From assembly GCA_963556195.1 (NCBI GenBank), contig OY744551.1, forward strand, positions 13,354,096 to 13,418,095: 64,000 bases of DNA. The letters are read 5' to 3'. The notes below the pieces were generated by a model that did no database searches, was not told the DNA's origin, and worked only from the letters and a program-made list of their open reading frames with translations. The position numbers were made by a program, and so were the translations under genes. The stretch is from Sepiola atlantica. Lineage: Eukaryota > Mollusca > Cephalopoda > Sepiida > Sepiolidae. How positions within the stretch are numbered: the first letter of the stretch is position 1; each line of letters opens with the position of its first letter. This document shows positions 23,945 through 47,131 of this stretch, piece after piece.

Positions 23945-24580
23945 ATCATGTTGACGCGTGAAAAGCAAAAAATTAAATGTATTAAGGATGTAAATCTTGA
24001 TCCAATGCAGTCTGATTCTACGATGCAATAACAACATGGCACAAACACCGGATGTTTACAATATCTCTAACATCATAGCCAAAATTATTCTGTGTGAATA
24101 TAATTTTAAAAAATATGATGATGATTCCCACAAAAAAATATGGTTCTCTTTAACCCGTTCTCTTTACTTATTACTCTTCGTATTCATTCTCGGCTTCTTC
24201 CTCTCACATATCTACTTTCTCCCCGTTTCTTTGTTTTTTTCGTTTGTATATAGTATAAAATGTTATGTTTTCATTTGATAAAGCCATATCACCACACGAT
24301 AAGGTCGAACATATCGACTGAGATATCTTGGTCTACCTTTAATAAGAACGCGCCGTAATAACTCCGATCGCTATCGCCAAAAAACAATAGCAATAACAAA
24401 TAATCTAAGTATTTGTAGCTCCTAGAAAGCCGGTCTAGATGGGCACTGTAAGTGTAGTATCAACAAAGCATGACGTCGCTAGCTATAAATGCATCGTTCT
24501 CGTTCATTACGTCGAACGCTGATAGGACGTCAAGCCGCCGGATAAAGTGTTAAAATTATCACTGTTTATTCGCTGATCAG
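23945..24580. other. Intergenic, no recognised gene
   Basis: An open frame at 23997-24278 has no known domain. Nothing else recognised. Confidence 0.35.
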
Positions 24581-24584
24581 CGTG

Positions 24585-24690
24585 GGGCGAGTGGTTTTAG
24601 ACGTCGGGATTTGAGTTGTAAAAATACTTGGAATCCGGGGTTTCGAATCGCATGACCATTAGTGAATAGTCATGTCTCTATGCTAATGAG
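24585..24690 (+). repeat. tRNA-like SINE head
   Basis: ggggcgagtggttttag resembles a class-II-tRNA A-box region, and gggtttcgaatcgca a B box about 55 nt downstream. Diverged; probably a tRNA-derived SINE. Confidence 0.4.
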
Positions 24691-24732
24691 TTCCGATTAT
24701 ATAGGACGAAACGTATAAGTATATAGATAATA

Positions 24733-24736
<4 letters not shown>

Positions 24737-24784
<48 letters not shown>

Positions 24785-24818
24785 TATATATATATATATA
24801 TATATAATTATATAATTA
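24737..24818. repeat. (TA)n microsatellite
   Basis: About 80 bp with ATTA interruptions. Confidence 0.9.
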
Positions 24819-24939
24819 TTTTAACATCCACAAACATATATGGGTCATATTTAATTATACTTTTCAGTGTTACTAATGTAAGTGTACAAACAATCGAATG
24901 ATTCAGAATCTGCATCAAAACAACGTTTTACTGCTAAAC

Positions 24940-25345
24940 CGTCGTGACAGCCATATTTTAAATGCGAGAGAAATAAACACTACATTTTTCATTTATAAAC
25001 ATAGTAAGTGTTCAATCTACCCAAGGGAGAGAACTCGCGATGCTGCTAAATTTTCAAAGTTTTCTATTTCGCTCAAGGTGCTCGGCTTGAACGAAGCTTA
25101 ATACTTATTTTTAATAAAACATATGTTATAGCAACATACATATATGTGTAATGTTCACAAACTATCGTCAGTGTTGCTAATGCACCTGTACCGCCGGTCG
25201 AACGAATCGTATCCTAGATTTGACTTACTCAAGTCGAAACTTATATACATAAAGTTATCAACCCTAGCAGATAGAAAGCTTTTTGAGAAATAATATATAT
25301 GTTTTATTTCTCTCGCAATTAATATGACTGTCACCGTGGCGGAAT
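24940..25345. repeat. Imperfect inverted repeat
   Basis: ccgtcgtgacagccat.tt.aa.tgcgagagaaataaa at 24940-24980 returns inverted at about 25295-25345. The right arm runs into a tRNA-like segment (ggcggaatggctgag, 25338-25352), so two SINE copies in opposite orientation is a possible reading. Confidence 0.45.
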
Positions 25346-25949
25346 GGCTGAGAATAGTTGATTTGAGTTTCTCTGATCAAGGTTTCCAATCTTTCGACTG
25401 TAGTACAGTTATAAAGCTAGTGTAGTGATTGTTAGCCAACATGAAATATATGTCAGTGGAAAATAAACATTTATTAATAAATAGTAATCATTTATATATA
25501 AGTATTTTGCATAGAATAAATAAATATAGTGCATGATATATATGTGAATGACAATATATGTATTAGCATATACTATCAGTGCCCTTTTACTTGGCAGTCT
25601 CCTTAAAAGATTCAGCTCAATGATTGTCAATTAGTGACAACAGAACAAATATAAGTCATATTCTATTCTAATAACCATTTTTAATTTTGTATTTTTATTT
25701 TTTCACATTTCCCAAAAAGATAACATTTCTGTGAGATATATTTTTAAGGTCCGTTTCGTTTGTTTTGTGCCAAACAAAATTTTTATGTATATATCGTCTC
25801 TGCAACATTACAAAATCATCAGAAAAATTCACAAAAAGGAAAAAGTTCTTGGATTTCTGTATAGTGTAGGTTTTTTCAAGACATTTTAATCCGATAACTT
25901 TTTACTAAAAATAAATGGATCAAATAAAAGCAAATGTTAATTGTTAATG

Positions 25950-26520
25950 ACACGGTTTTATCACTTTAATTGTTCTAGATTCTACTTATCGTATGGTCGG
26001 TTCGCTCTATAGCTCCAAACACTTTATCACGCTGAGGCTATTCTCTAGCTCTACAAATCTACTGTCCAACTATGTATGGATTACTCTTGTCCTTGTTGGG
26101 CTGTTGAATCTCTGTCTTGAGAGTTCTTGATAAGGTTCATAAGCGTATATGTAATTTGGTTGGCGCCATACTTTCTTTATCTCTGCACCCTCTCCCTCTC
26201 TCACAGATGTGATGTTGCTACTCTCAGACTTTTCTGTAAATACTATTATGGCATGTGTTCTTCAGAATTACTGGATTTATTTCCTGTTTCCTTTGTTCTA
26301 GCTCGTTTGAGACGTTGGTCTAGTTGTCTTCATCAATTTGCTGTTCAAATATTTCGCTATAATATATCTCCCTATTCCAGTAAGTTCGTTCCAAGAAGTG
26401 ATGGTTTGTGGAACTCTCTTCTTGTTGACTGTCTTCCTCTTACCTATAGCCTTGGTCCTTTCAAGGCTAAGGTCAATAGGCATCTTCTTTATCTTGATCT
26501 ATTTAAGTTCTTTTAACTCT
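25950..26520 (+). pseudogene. LINE 3' end: RT C-terminal region
   Basis: The 26127-26516 frame reads LSHRCDVATLRLFCKYYYG, then CSSELLDLFP, then SKFVPRSDGLWNSLL and FKAKVNRHLL. This is the hallmark C-terminus of CR1/L2/Jockey-type ORF2 (HRR.V..L.LFY…R…LWN.LP…FK..V.R.L). The upstream stretch from about 26000 gives LYKSTVQLCMDYSCPCWA with frame breaks. A 5'-truncated dead copy. Confidence 0.7.
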
Positions 26521-26639
26521 TACATTAAGTGGCCTCATGCAATGTCTGGAGCGACTTCCATAAAAATAATTTCTTAAAGATATATACGTTATATATTATA
26601 TCATAATGTAAGAGATTTCCTATTCGTAGTATTTATCTT

Positions 26640-26925
26640 GACAACAGATATTTGAAGAAAGGTTTACATTTTTATGGAAATCGCACCAGACAAGGTATGT
26701 AGCCACTTGATGTAAAAAGCTGGAAAATACTACTTCAAAGTCAAAAAGAAGCCAACGATAAGTGTTACATGGATAGATTCCGACTAATAAAACAGCTATA
26801 CTTCCCTCTTTTTCAGAAACATCACTCATGAAATGTGAGGACATAGGAAAACATATGGGAAGCGAGAGTAACGAGTCTGCCTAAAGTAAAGCCAAGGTCA
26901 ACTTTCTACTCTCCTTTAATTTCGC
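26640..26925 (-). repeat. Dispersed repeat family R3, copy 1 (minus)
   Basis: Reverse complement is collinear with 40280-40560: gagtagaaagt.gac, ggcag.ct.gt.actctcgc, tcatgag.gatgtttctga, gtcggaatctatcca, and tgtctggt.cgatttccataaaaa. About 280 bp. Confidence 0.65.
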
Positions 26926-27049
26926 CCACATTTTGTGAATTAAAATAACTATTGAAGGTATCGTATTACGGAAAAAAATCAACATAAGTATTAAAATGTC
27001 GTATTGAAATTGTGGCAGTCATCATGCGGGTCCACGAGAAAAAAGAGTA

Positions 27050-27165
27050 AGGGTGGCGCCGTGTGTCGTCCATTGGGGCTTGAACCCGAAATTTCCGCTT
27101 ACAAGATAGAATTTTCTTAATTGTTTTCGATAGCGAAACTCCACTTATGTGAATGAGCATTGTTT
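27050..27165 (-). repeat. tRNA-like SINE fragment
   Basis: Minus strand has cataagtggag (A-box-like) and cgggttcaagcccc (B box) about 60 nt later. Diverged. Confidence 0.35.
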
Positions 27166-27767
27166 GCATGGGTGAATTATCGTTTAGATAAAATCATGAG
27201 GAACTTACCTCTCGGTCAGGCAGTGTCAAAAGTAGTTTAGACATCGACGGATATTCATTTTCTGAACATGGTGTTGTGACGAGAACAACTAGAGAAAAAA
27301 AAAGAGAGAAGGGAGAGAACACGTCCAGTGAGCTTTCAGCCGCATTATTTCTGACGGAGGGGGAAAGTCAATTATTTTCATTTAATTCAGTGAAATATAT
27401 CTTTCCGTGCTTCTGATTGTTTGACATTATAGCGAATGCAAAAATAAAAACCAAAGTAAATTGTGTTCGGATAAAGACCCTGCCGAACACTGGTTTTACA
27501 AACAGAAAAAAAGTGTTTGAAGATTGAAATAATTAGGCTAGTGTTCTGGTAACCACTGTGCCGAATACTGGTTCTAATAAAATGGTCAATGCGAAATTTA
27601 CGGTGAGAAAACTAAAATATTATTTTATAATGATGGCGTTGTATTATATTTGAACTATAAAAGGGGTATGTTAAAGAAAGGCTAAACGCATAACCTACGT
27701 AGAAATGTAACTTTATAAAAATCAGTGTTTTGAAAATTATTTTTAAAACTAATTAAAAAAATATTTC

Positions 27768-28450
27768 GTGTACGAATACTGGACGAACGTTAGCCGGATA
27801 TTTGATATTATTAGACCTTTCTTCGCTAAAAGAAAGATTCAGGTAGTTCTCGATGGCCGTACATCCAAACATACGCACTTTAATAAGGTGGTTCTTCGAG
27901 GGTCGATGCTTGGAGCTATATTATTCCTGATCTTAATAAACGAGATCTCTGATGCAATCGGGTTTGTGATGTTGATATTTGCTGATGACACTACGCTCTA
28001 TTCCCGGCAAAACAAGCAAGGTCATTGAATAATCATTGGAAAATGAATTCCATTCTGTAAAAGAGATGGTCACATTTAATGCTATCAAGACAAAGCCTTT
28101 TTTCTTTAACAACTATGAGCAACATGAAGTAGTATAAGTACACTGAAGAAACTGCCAAGTCTGCCGCAAAGAAAGAAGCCTCCCTATATCTAGCTAGAAA
28201 ACTTCTCACACGTGCTAGTATCCTTTATTTCTAAAATGCAACCCTTCGTGTGTGCATAGAGTATTGTTGTCACATTTAAGCTGGTGCACCAATTATAAGT
28301 ATCTTACTCTTGGACAGGGTGTCTCTTTTACCATGATACATCCTGCACCACTTGCCTCCTTAAAGCCCCTGTCGCATGTTGTATCCTTGTGCTTATTTTA
28401 ACAGTATTCTAACGGAGTGTGCCGCATGTGTGAACTAATGCAATATTAGA
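27768..28450 (+). pseudogene. LINE RT fragment with FADDTTLY motif
   Basis: 27768-28028 reads QVVLDGRTSKH…RGSMLGAILFLILINEISD and then IFADDTTLYS: RT motif B' (GS.LG..LFL..IN.) and the F-A-D-D box of non-LTR elements. Downstream to about 28450, broken frames still show LDRVSLL and a PLSHVVSLCLF block like the 26-kb copy. Frameshifts and stops make it non-functional. Confidence 0.75.
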
Positions 28451-29038
28451 TTGTTTGTCTAAGAAAAGTTAGAGTGAGTTTGAAATGAGTAATACCGTAT
28501 AAGACAGGTTAAAAGTCTTTATGGAAAAACTGGTTGAAGATATATAAAAATACTTACTAAAATCAGGAAAATAAATAATTTAATAAGACCAAAAGGGCGC
28601 GTATATAATTTCATAAAGACCAGTATATAAGGTTATGTAATGAAGAGCATAAGCTTGTACCTACGTTTGTGATACATAAATAAGTAAAGTACATTGATCA
28701 TTTAATATATATTGTAAACATATGTAAATGTTTATGGTAAAGCTGTTATAGACAGCGAAAGGCGAACATTATTTTTAATAGAAAACGTAAGTAGCTGAAG
28801 ATGTAAATGTGATTCATTCACATGAGTCCATATTATTTTTTTCCGAGACGAATTTAAAGTGAAATTGTGTTATCGATAAAAACAGAGTCCTAAGAAACAG
28901 AAACATAGACTAGTCAAAATCAAATATTTATGTAGTAGATAAATTGCCATCGATGAGAGCAGCGACATCCGACGATATAATGTCATATATAAATAAGAGC
29001 ACTATCTATATAAAACAATAATATACACACGCACAGAC

Positions 29039-29040
<2 letters not shown>
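28450..29040. other. Intergenic, no recognised gene
   Basis: AT-rich; nothing identified. Confidence 0.4.
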
Positions 29041-29041
<1 letters not shown>

Positions 29042-29090
<49 letters not shown>

Positions 29091-29110
29091 TTATATATAT
29101 ATATATATAT
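29042..29110. repeat. (TA)n microsatellite
   Basis: About 68 bp with a TTTATT interruption. Confidence 0.9.
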
Positions 29111-29300
29111 AACTTATATGTGCATGTATTACGTTTACCTAAATGTAAGTTACCGTTTTTGATATTGGATATGTGTGTTCTTTTTAAGTACTCAGACACG
29201 GAAACAAATGCATCATGAATAAAAGCAAATGTAGTCTTATATCAAACACTCTTCACCAAGGAATGCTGGCAAGCGTTAATTCTGTCCTGTCAAATTAAAT

Positions 29301-30598
29301 ACCTTAGAAATAACGATATTTATAGCATGTTAAATTGTGAAAGATTTACGTGACAAAAAGAGGATATAAAATTAAAAAAATGCAAGACAAACCTTAGAAA
29401 TAACGATATGTATAGTATTTTAAACTGTGAAAGATTTACGTGACAAAAAGAGGATATAAAATAAAGAAATGCAAGACAAACCTTTAGAAATAACGATATT
29501 TATAGTATTTTAAACTGTGAAAGATTTACGTGACAAAAAGAGGATATAAAATAAAGAAATTCAAGACAAACCTTTAGAAATAACGATATTTATAGTATTT
29601 TAAACTGTGAAAGATTTACGTGACAAAAAGAGGATATAAAATAAAGAAATGCAAGACAAACCTTAGAAATAACGATATTTATAGTATTTTAAACTGTGAA
29701 AGATTTACATGACAAAAAGAGGATATAAAATAAAGAAATTCAAGACAAACCTTAGAAATAACGATATTTATAGTATTTTAAACTGTGAAAGATTTACGTG
29801 ACAAAAAGAGGATATAAAATAAAGAAATGCAAGACAAACCTTAGAAATAACGATATTTATAGTATTTTAAACTGTGAAAGATTTACATGACAAAAAGAGG
29901 ATATAAAATAAAGAAATGCAAGACAAACCTTAGAAATAACGATATTTATAGTATTTTAAACTGTGAAAGATTTACGTGACAAAAAGAGGATATAAAATAA
30001 AGAAATGCAAGACAAACCTTAGAAATAACGATATTTATAGTATTTTAAACTGTGAAAGATTTACATGACAAAAAGAGGATATAAAATAAAGAAATGCAAG
30101 ACAAACCTTAGAAATAACGATATTTATAGTATTTTAAACTGTGAAAGATTTACGTGACAAAAAGAGGATATAAAATAAAAAAAATGCAAGACAAACCTTA
30201 GAAATAACGATATGTATAGTATTTTAAACTGTGAAAGATTTACGTGACAAAATAAGGATATAAAATAAAGAAATGCAAGACAAACCTTTAGAAATAACGA
30301 TATTTATAGTATTTTAAACTGTGAAAGATTTACGTGACAAAAAGAGGAGATAAAATAAAGAAATGCAAGACAAACCTTAGAAATAACGATATTTATAGTA
30401 TTTTAAACTGTGAAAGATTTACGTGACAAAATAAGGATATAAAATAAAGAAATGCAAGACAAACCTTTAGAAATAACGATATTTATAGTATTTTAAACTG
30501 TGAAAGATTTACGTGACAAAAAGAGGATATAAAATAAAGAAATGCAAGACAAACCTTAGAAATAACGATATTTAGAGTATTTTAAACTGTGAAAGATT
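29301..30598 (+). repeat. Satellite array, about 90-bp unit, about 14 copies
   Basis: Head-to-tail units, each starting accttagaaataacgat and containing taaactgtgaaagattta and gacaaaaagaggatat. Units differ at a few sites: ccttag/cctttag, ttacgtgac/ttacatgac, aaatgcaag/aaattcaag, aaaagagg/aaataagg. In the middle (about 29570-30180) acgtgac and acatgac units largely alternate, a dimeric higher-order pattern. The first unit is the most diverged; the array ends in a truncated unit where R1 begins. Confidence 0.95.
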
Positions 30599-30614
30599 AA
30601 GGGTAAACGGGTGT

Positions 30615-30764
30615 TATGATAGCGCAAACTGATTTGCGACGGTTATCGAATAATGATGGAGTGTTCTGGAAATCTAGGGAGACTTGTTCTTATGCAGACC
30701 CTAGGGCACACAACTTGTTATTGTCAGTGAGCAATCACTGAAACAAACACGCCTAGTCAGTATA

Positions 30765-30765
<1 letters not shown>
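30615..30765. repeat. Dispersed repeat R1, copy 2
   Basis: See 2421-2555. Runs directly into (CTA)n then (ATA)n at 30765-30815. Confidence 0.55.
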
Positions 30766-30799
<34 letters not shown>

Positions 30800-31097
30800 A
30801 TAATAATAATAATAATGCAACCCATGGAAGTTGCCATAGAAATAAAATTGTTAAAAAAACATAGAAAGAACACAGCGTGAAGCCACTGGAATTGAAACCG
30901 AAATAAATCTCATGAACTGACCCCACACAAAAAAAACACGCACACCATGTGGTGACATCAGCCTCGGCTGACACCACGTAAATGCTTGTGAAGGATCAAG
31001 GAGAGTGGAAAGGGCGAGGAGAACAAGCACAAACCAGACGTTAGTAAGGATTATTGATATTCAAATTCTAAAGAAAACGAGTGCTCGTTGCCAGCGG

Positions 31098-31280
31098 GAA
31101 ATCAATGGTATGAGAATGTTGCGATAACGCAATATCGTTAGCAATGGCTATCGAAAGTTGTGGAGAGTACTTTAACTTCCAGGAGACTTTTTTCTCACTC
31201 AGACTTCAGGGAACAACACTGGTTATCGTACATGAGGAATCACTGATGATGCGTTTTGTGAAAACTCCTAGTGAGTACAT
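31098..31280. repeat. Dispersed repeat R1, copy 3
   Basis: See 2421-2555. Runs into (CTA)n(AAT)n(GAT)n at about 31281-31385, followed by AAT/ATT-rich sequence to 31490 that can fold on itself. Confidence 0.55.
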
Positions 31281-32004
31281 ACTCCTACTACTACTACTAC
31301 TACTACTACTAATAATAATAATAATAATAATAATAGTAATGATGATGATGATGATGATGATAATGATGATGATGATGATGATGAAATAATAATAAAAATA
31401 ATAAAAATGACAATAATAATAATAAGTATTATTATAATAATTATTATTATTATTGTCATTTTTATTATTTGTATTATTATTTCATTATAATAATGATATA
31501 CACAATTATCATAGATACGTTCTAAATGATTTACGTCCAAATAAATTATCAATTCCATGCATAAAATGTGGTCATAATTATAATTTAACACCCAGCGTAG
31601 ATGGGTAGTTCTACTATTATATGTATTTCCTGCGTCTTTTGATGTAAAAGTACACGTTAGAATAATTAAAATATAATCGTTAGATATAAACAATAGAGCA
31701 GTGAAAATCCTTTTTTCTAATCTCAATTGAGCCGTTCGTTTCTTTGAGCCTCGATTATAACTAAGAACAGTTCCACCAAGAAACGGATCAACGTAACTCG
31801 AGAATTAGCTTGACTTAAAAGAGCCATGTTCTTTATTTAAAATGACTTCCTTAGAAGAGCTAATTACTAACAGCTTTTGGTCATTGGAGGTTTGGACTCG
31901 TTAAGTGCGTTCTATAGAACTAACATTGTTTCTAACAGGTGAACTATTTCGTCACTGTCTTTCAACCTTGTGGTCGATAATTGGTGATTTATTACGTGAA
32001 TATA

Positions 32005-32027
32005 ATTGGTTAAAAAACGGGTATAAA
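32005..32027 (+). promoter_or_regulatory. Core promoter of S-crystallin B
   Basis: TATAAA at 32022-32027 in gggtataaattc, about 92 bp before the ATG, with an inverted CCAAT (attgg, 32005-32009) and another at 31980-31984. Transcription would start near 32050-32060, giving a 5'UTR of about 60-70 nt. I did not find a convincing AP-1/ARE site. Confidence 0.7.
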
Positions 32028-32118
32028 TTCAGGTGTGTTTGACTGTCCGGCCACAGATCAGCCATTCTTGTGTTTGCATTCACTTTTGGTTTAGCTGACA
32101 GTCGAGAACCACTCCACC

Positions 32119-44093
<11,975 letters not shown>

Positions 44094-44251
44094 AAGAAGG
44101 AGTGGTTTTCATGGAAGATATTCTTCGATTTGGCATTTAAAATCGGTTTCATGAAAATCTAAGAATCTTCCGTTTTACACGAGATTAAAACTTCGTCTTT
44201 ATTTTGATAAACATTGGCAGAAATAATTATTCTCTAACTGTAAAAATAACG

Positions 44252-44257
44252 AATAAA
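44252..44257 (+). promoter_or_regulatory. Poly(A) signal of S-crystallin B
   Basis: AATAAA about 160 nt after the stop, following ctctaactgtaaaaataacg, the counterpart of the gactgtaaaa block in gene A. Confidence 0.75.
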
Positions 44258-44582
44258 TACTTTTTAAAATGTAATTGGGTATTTCTTATTCTTTTTCTTT
44301 ATCTCTATTTTCTTCTTCTTCTTTTTTTCTTCTTCTTTTATTACATGACGCTAGTAACAGGTGTTTTGTGTAAAGCTAATCAGTCCTGGAAGATAACTCA
44401 TGTTAGAAAAGGAAGGGGTGTTGTATTCATAACAGTTTTTCCTTCATACATACTTACTAAGGCTTTGCGGTTTGAGCGCAATTCAAAGCTTTTCCGAGAA
44501 TGAACACTCTCGTTCTATATTAGAATCTCTTTTGAGCTACTGCTCCATTTCTCGGACATCGAGTAATGGTAGCAGTGCCGTA

Positions 44583-45010
44583 ATATCGTCTTTTGGTAGT
44601 TTTGTTTTACGGCATATCAACCCTTTTTGGGTTATTTAATGCCGAATCTGGTCTTGTTTTCTTTCTTTTTTGTTTCTTTCCCCTTTTAATATCTGTTTCT
44701 ATTTAACCCATAGTTGGGACCCTAACAGGTACTACCACTCCGGGTCAGGGTGGACCTGGGAGCAATGGTAATTAAGAGGAGACTCCACATTCCCCAAAGT
44801 CCGTAAGCCGGATCTCACCATCGGATGTAGTTTAAGGTCATATCCAGGACCGGGAGTAGGGTAGGAAAAATAAAGATAATAAAGGGGAGGGAGAAAGGGA
44901 GAGGGGCTGTTGTTTTTGTTTTTGGTTTTGTAGAACATAATTAAGTTTTACAAACAAAAAAAAATAAAAATAAAAAAAAATAAAAAAAATAAAAAATATA
45001 TCGTCTTTTG
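44583..45010 (+). mobile_element. Retroposon with 13-bp target-site duplication and A-rich tail
   Basis: atatcgtcttttg occurs at 44583-44595 and 44998-45010. The about 400 bp between (44596-44997) end in an A-rich tail interrupted by T (44956-44997), as expected for target-primed retrotransposition. The body is less AT-rich (ccgggtcagggtggacctgg, gtaagccggatctcaccatc) with no open frame. Could be a SINE or a 5'-truncated LINE; family not recognised. Confidence 0.75.
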
Positions 45011-45320
45011 TGCAACTGCCCACTTTTGGGATGTTAGGCCCCTTGTATTCCTTGTTTTGGTCGTTGCTTGTGGTGGAGTCTGGGTGCCAGGGTCTGTTTC
45101 ATCAAGGCCTGGTGACTGTCCCTGCCTGACCTCTGACATGTCCATAGTGACATTTTCAGAGGGAAAAAAGTTTGTAGCATTGCATACCTCTTCCCGCCTG
45201 GTGCATACACGAGTTGAGGGGCTCTTTTTATCCTGGGTGCCGGCCTGCCAGTTTGTAGTTTTGATTTATTCAGCTTTTCATGTTTTCTTTCTCTTTGTCC
45301 ACATATATATTAGTGTAGAT
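45011..45320. other. Less AT-rich target segment of unknown origin
   Basis: Moderate-GC, T-rich on the plus strand, with open frames on both strands that match nothing I know. Probably an older mobile-element remnant into which the retroposon inserted. Confidence 0.35.
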
Positions 45321-45917
45321 GTGTGTGTGTGTGTCTAACATAAAACTATAATACAAACAAAAATTGGCGAATATTTGTTAATTGATGTGCAATACCTATT
45401 ATTAAAATGTAATCATAATCGGACAGTAGGCAGACAACTATACGAAAGCACTAATCATTATTTTATCATTGTATAAATATCATATGAATAAATATATCAC
45501 CTTTATTTAATAGGATATTGATTATTCTAATTACTCTAATTAGCACCTGAAAACTGGTGTATTGATGGGACGCAGATCTTACGCCATTGGAGACAACACC
45601 TCATTTAAGACAATACACACTATGATCTGAAACTCCAGCTGCATTGCAGCCATACCCACTCAAAGGACAGACTTCAGGTGGAACGAAATCCGAAGCTGAA
45701 GTCATCAAAGAAGTCCGAGGTTTTATACAGTAAAGTAACAGACGTTTCTTGCGACCAAAATGTAACAAGCTTCATCAGCCCTTTATTTCCAATGGACAAT
45801 TTCAATGACATAGAGAGGGAGTTTTCAGTGGGTTTCAGCTACAGTATGTGCAAGCGTTTATATACAATACAAATCTACAGTGGATTTTTTTCTCGTTGCA
45901 CACTTCCATAATGTTCT

Positions 45918-45919
<2 letters not shown>

Positions 45920-46001
<82 letters not shown>
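45920..46001. repeat. (TA)n microsatellite
   Basis: About 40 TA units. Confidence 0.9.
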
Positions 46002-46242
46002 GTGATTGGTAGTGGAAAACGTGTTGGAAAAACTCTTTAATTTGGATATATATGATGAATAAATAATATTTGAAAGAAAAAGTATTTTGTGGTGATGAAT
46101 GATCTCCTGAACGGAATGGTTTAGTAAGCCTTCAAAAATCACATATAAATGCTCTGTACCCTGTGATCGAGTATCATCGAGCTTATTTTTATTGCTCTCA
46201 TCCCGGTCTCCACTGAATAATCTATTTTCTAAGTGAAAAATC

Positions 46243-46290
<48 letters not shown>

Positions 46291-46299
<9 letters not shown>

Positions 46300-46531
46300 T
46301 CCGGGTAAAACATCCACAGGATAGTAATCCAAATAATTTGAACCAGGTTATAAAAAGTGCTCAATATCAAATAGAGCTTTTATATATGATTATTTTTATT
46401 TAAACAGACATGTACAAAATCTGCGACACTGGCATGTCGATGGTATCGATCAACAGCTGTTATAACATGAGATCTCATCAGCGAGAGTTAAAATCCGATC
46501 TTAACTTTAGATCATATTTGGAAAGAATGAA
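46291..46531 (+). repeat. Dispersed repeat R5, copy 1
   Basis: About 240 bp closely matching 52399-52644: aaacatccacaggatagtaa, aaaaagtgctcaatatcaaa, acatgtacaaaatctgcgac, gagatctcatca. Preceded by (TA)n in both copies. On the minus strand it contains CTGATGAGATCTCA. Confidence 0.75.
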
Positions 46532-46536
46532 ATCCT

Positions 46537-46637
<101 letters not shown>

Positions 46638-46655
46638 TCGTGGTACACAATTTAA

Positions 46656-47098
46656 TAACGGCGACGAAATTCGGACGTTTCGGACATTTTTGGGAGGGTA
46701 GAATGAGATTAAACAAGTATAAAAACGACAGGAAACGATTAAAAAGAAATTAATTAATGTACTAAGCCGGCTTTCGTCCACACTCGTCAGAGTATTAACG
46801 CGGAAGTAATTAAATACGACTAAAACCTAAAAAAAATTATAATGAAAACTAGTGACAAGTTTAGGAGCAAAAAAAAAAATATGAAAAAAAAATATGGGGA
46901 GGAGGGTCACAAGTTGATCACATTAAGTCCTAAAAGCCACTCCTTTTGTTTACAAAGGGAGGGTTTTATTGATTTGATATATATGGCTTCCAGGACTTTG
47001 AGGTGGAATAGAGAATGCGATCTACTTATGACAGAAAACCAGTCACTAGTGTACGTCGACGCACATTCGGCGCTATTTATAAGATGGTCAGCAATAGC
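46656..47098 (-). repeat. Left terminal inverted repeat of the PLE
   Basis: Pairs with 49242-49684; outer end taacggcgacgaa, inner end ggtcagcaatagc. The minus strand here still encodes part of the endonuclease tail (ECDLLM.. region in the antisense). Directly inside, cccttcatatag is repeated three times in tandem (47098-47133). Confidence 0.9.
46753..46799 (-). ncRNA. Hammerhead ribozyme motif, left arm (core intact)
   Basis: Read on the minus strand: stem I strand UUAA-UACU, core CUGACGA, stem II GU-GUGG-AC, GAAA, palindromic stem III GCCGGC closed by A-U, cleavage-site nucleotide U, then stem I strand AGUA-CA-UUAA. UACU pairs fully with AGUA, and UUAA with UUAA after a 2-nt bulge. All invariant core positions are present. 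The self-complementary stem III (AGCCGGCU) is too short for a good loop and would favour a dimeric fold, as reported for hammerheads of Penelope-like elements. Activity untested. Confidence 0.7.
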
Positions 47099-47131
47099 CC
47101 TTCATATAGCCCTTCATATAGCCCTTCGTAT

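Noticed and set aside
29301..30598. CRISPR-like direct repeats
   Set aside because: Units are contiguous about 90-bp satellites with no unique spacers, in a eukaryotic, intron-bearing genome.
46410..46531. Hammerhead in R5 (CTGATGAGATCTCA on the minus strand)
   Set aside because: No GAAA follows at stem II distance and stem III/I partners are missing in both copies.
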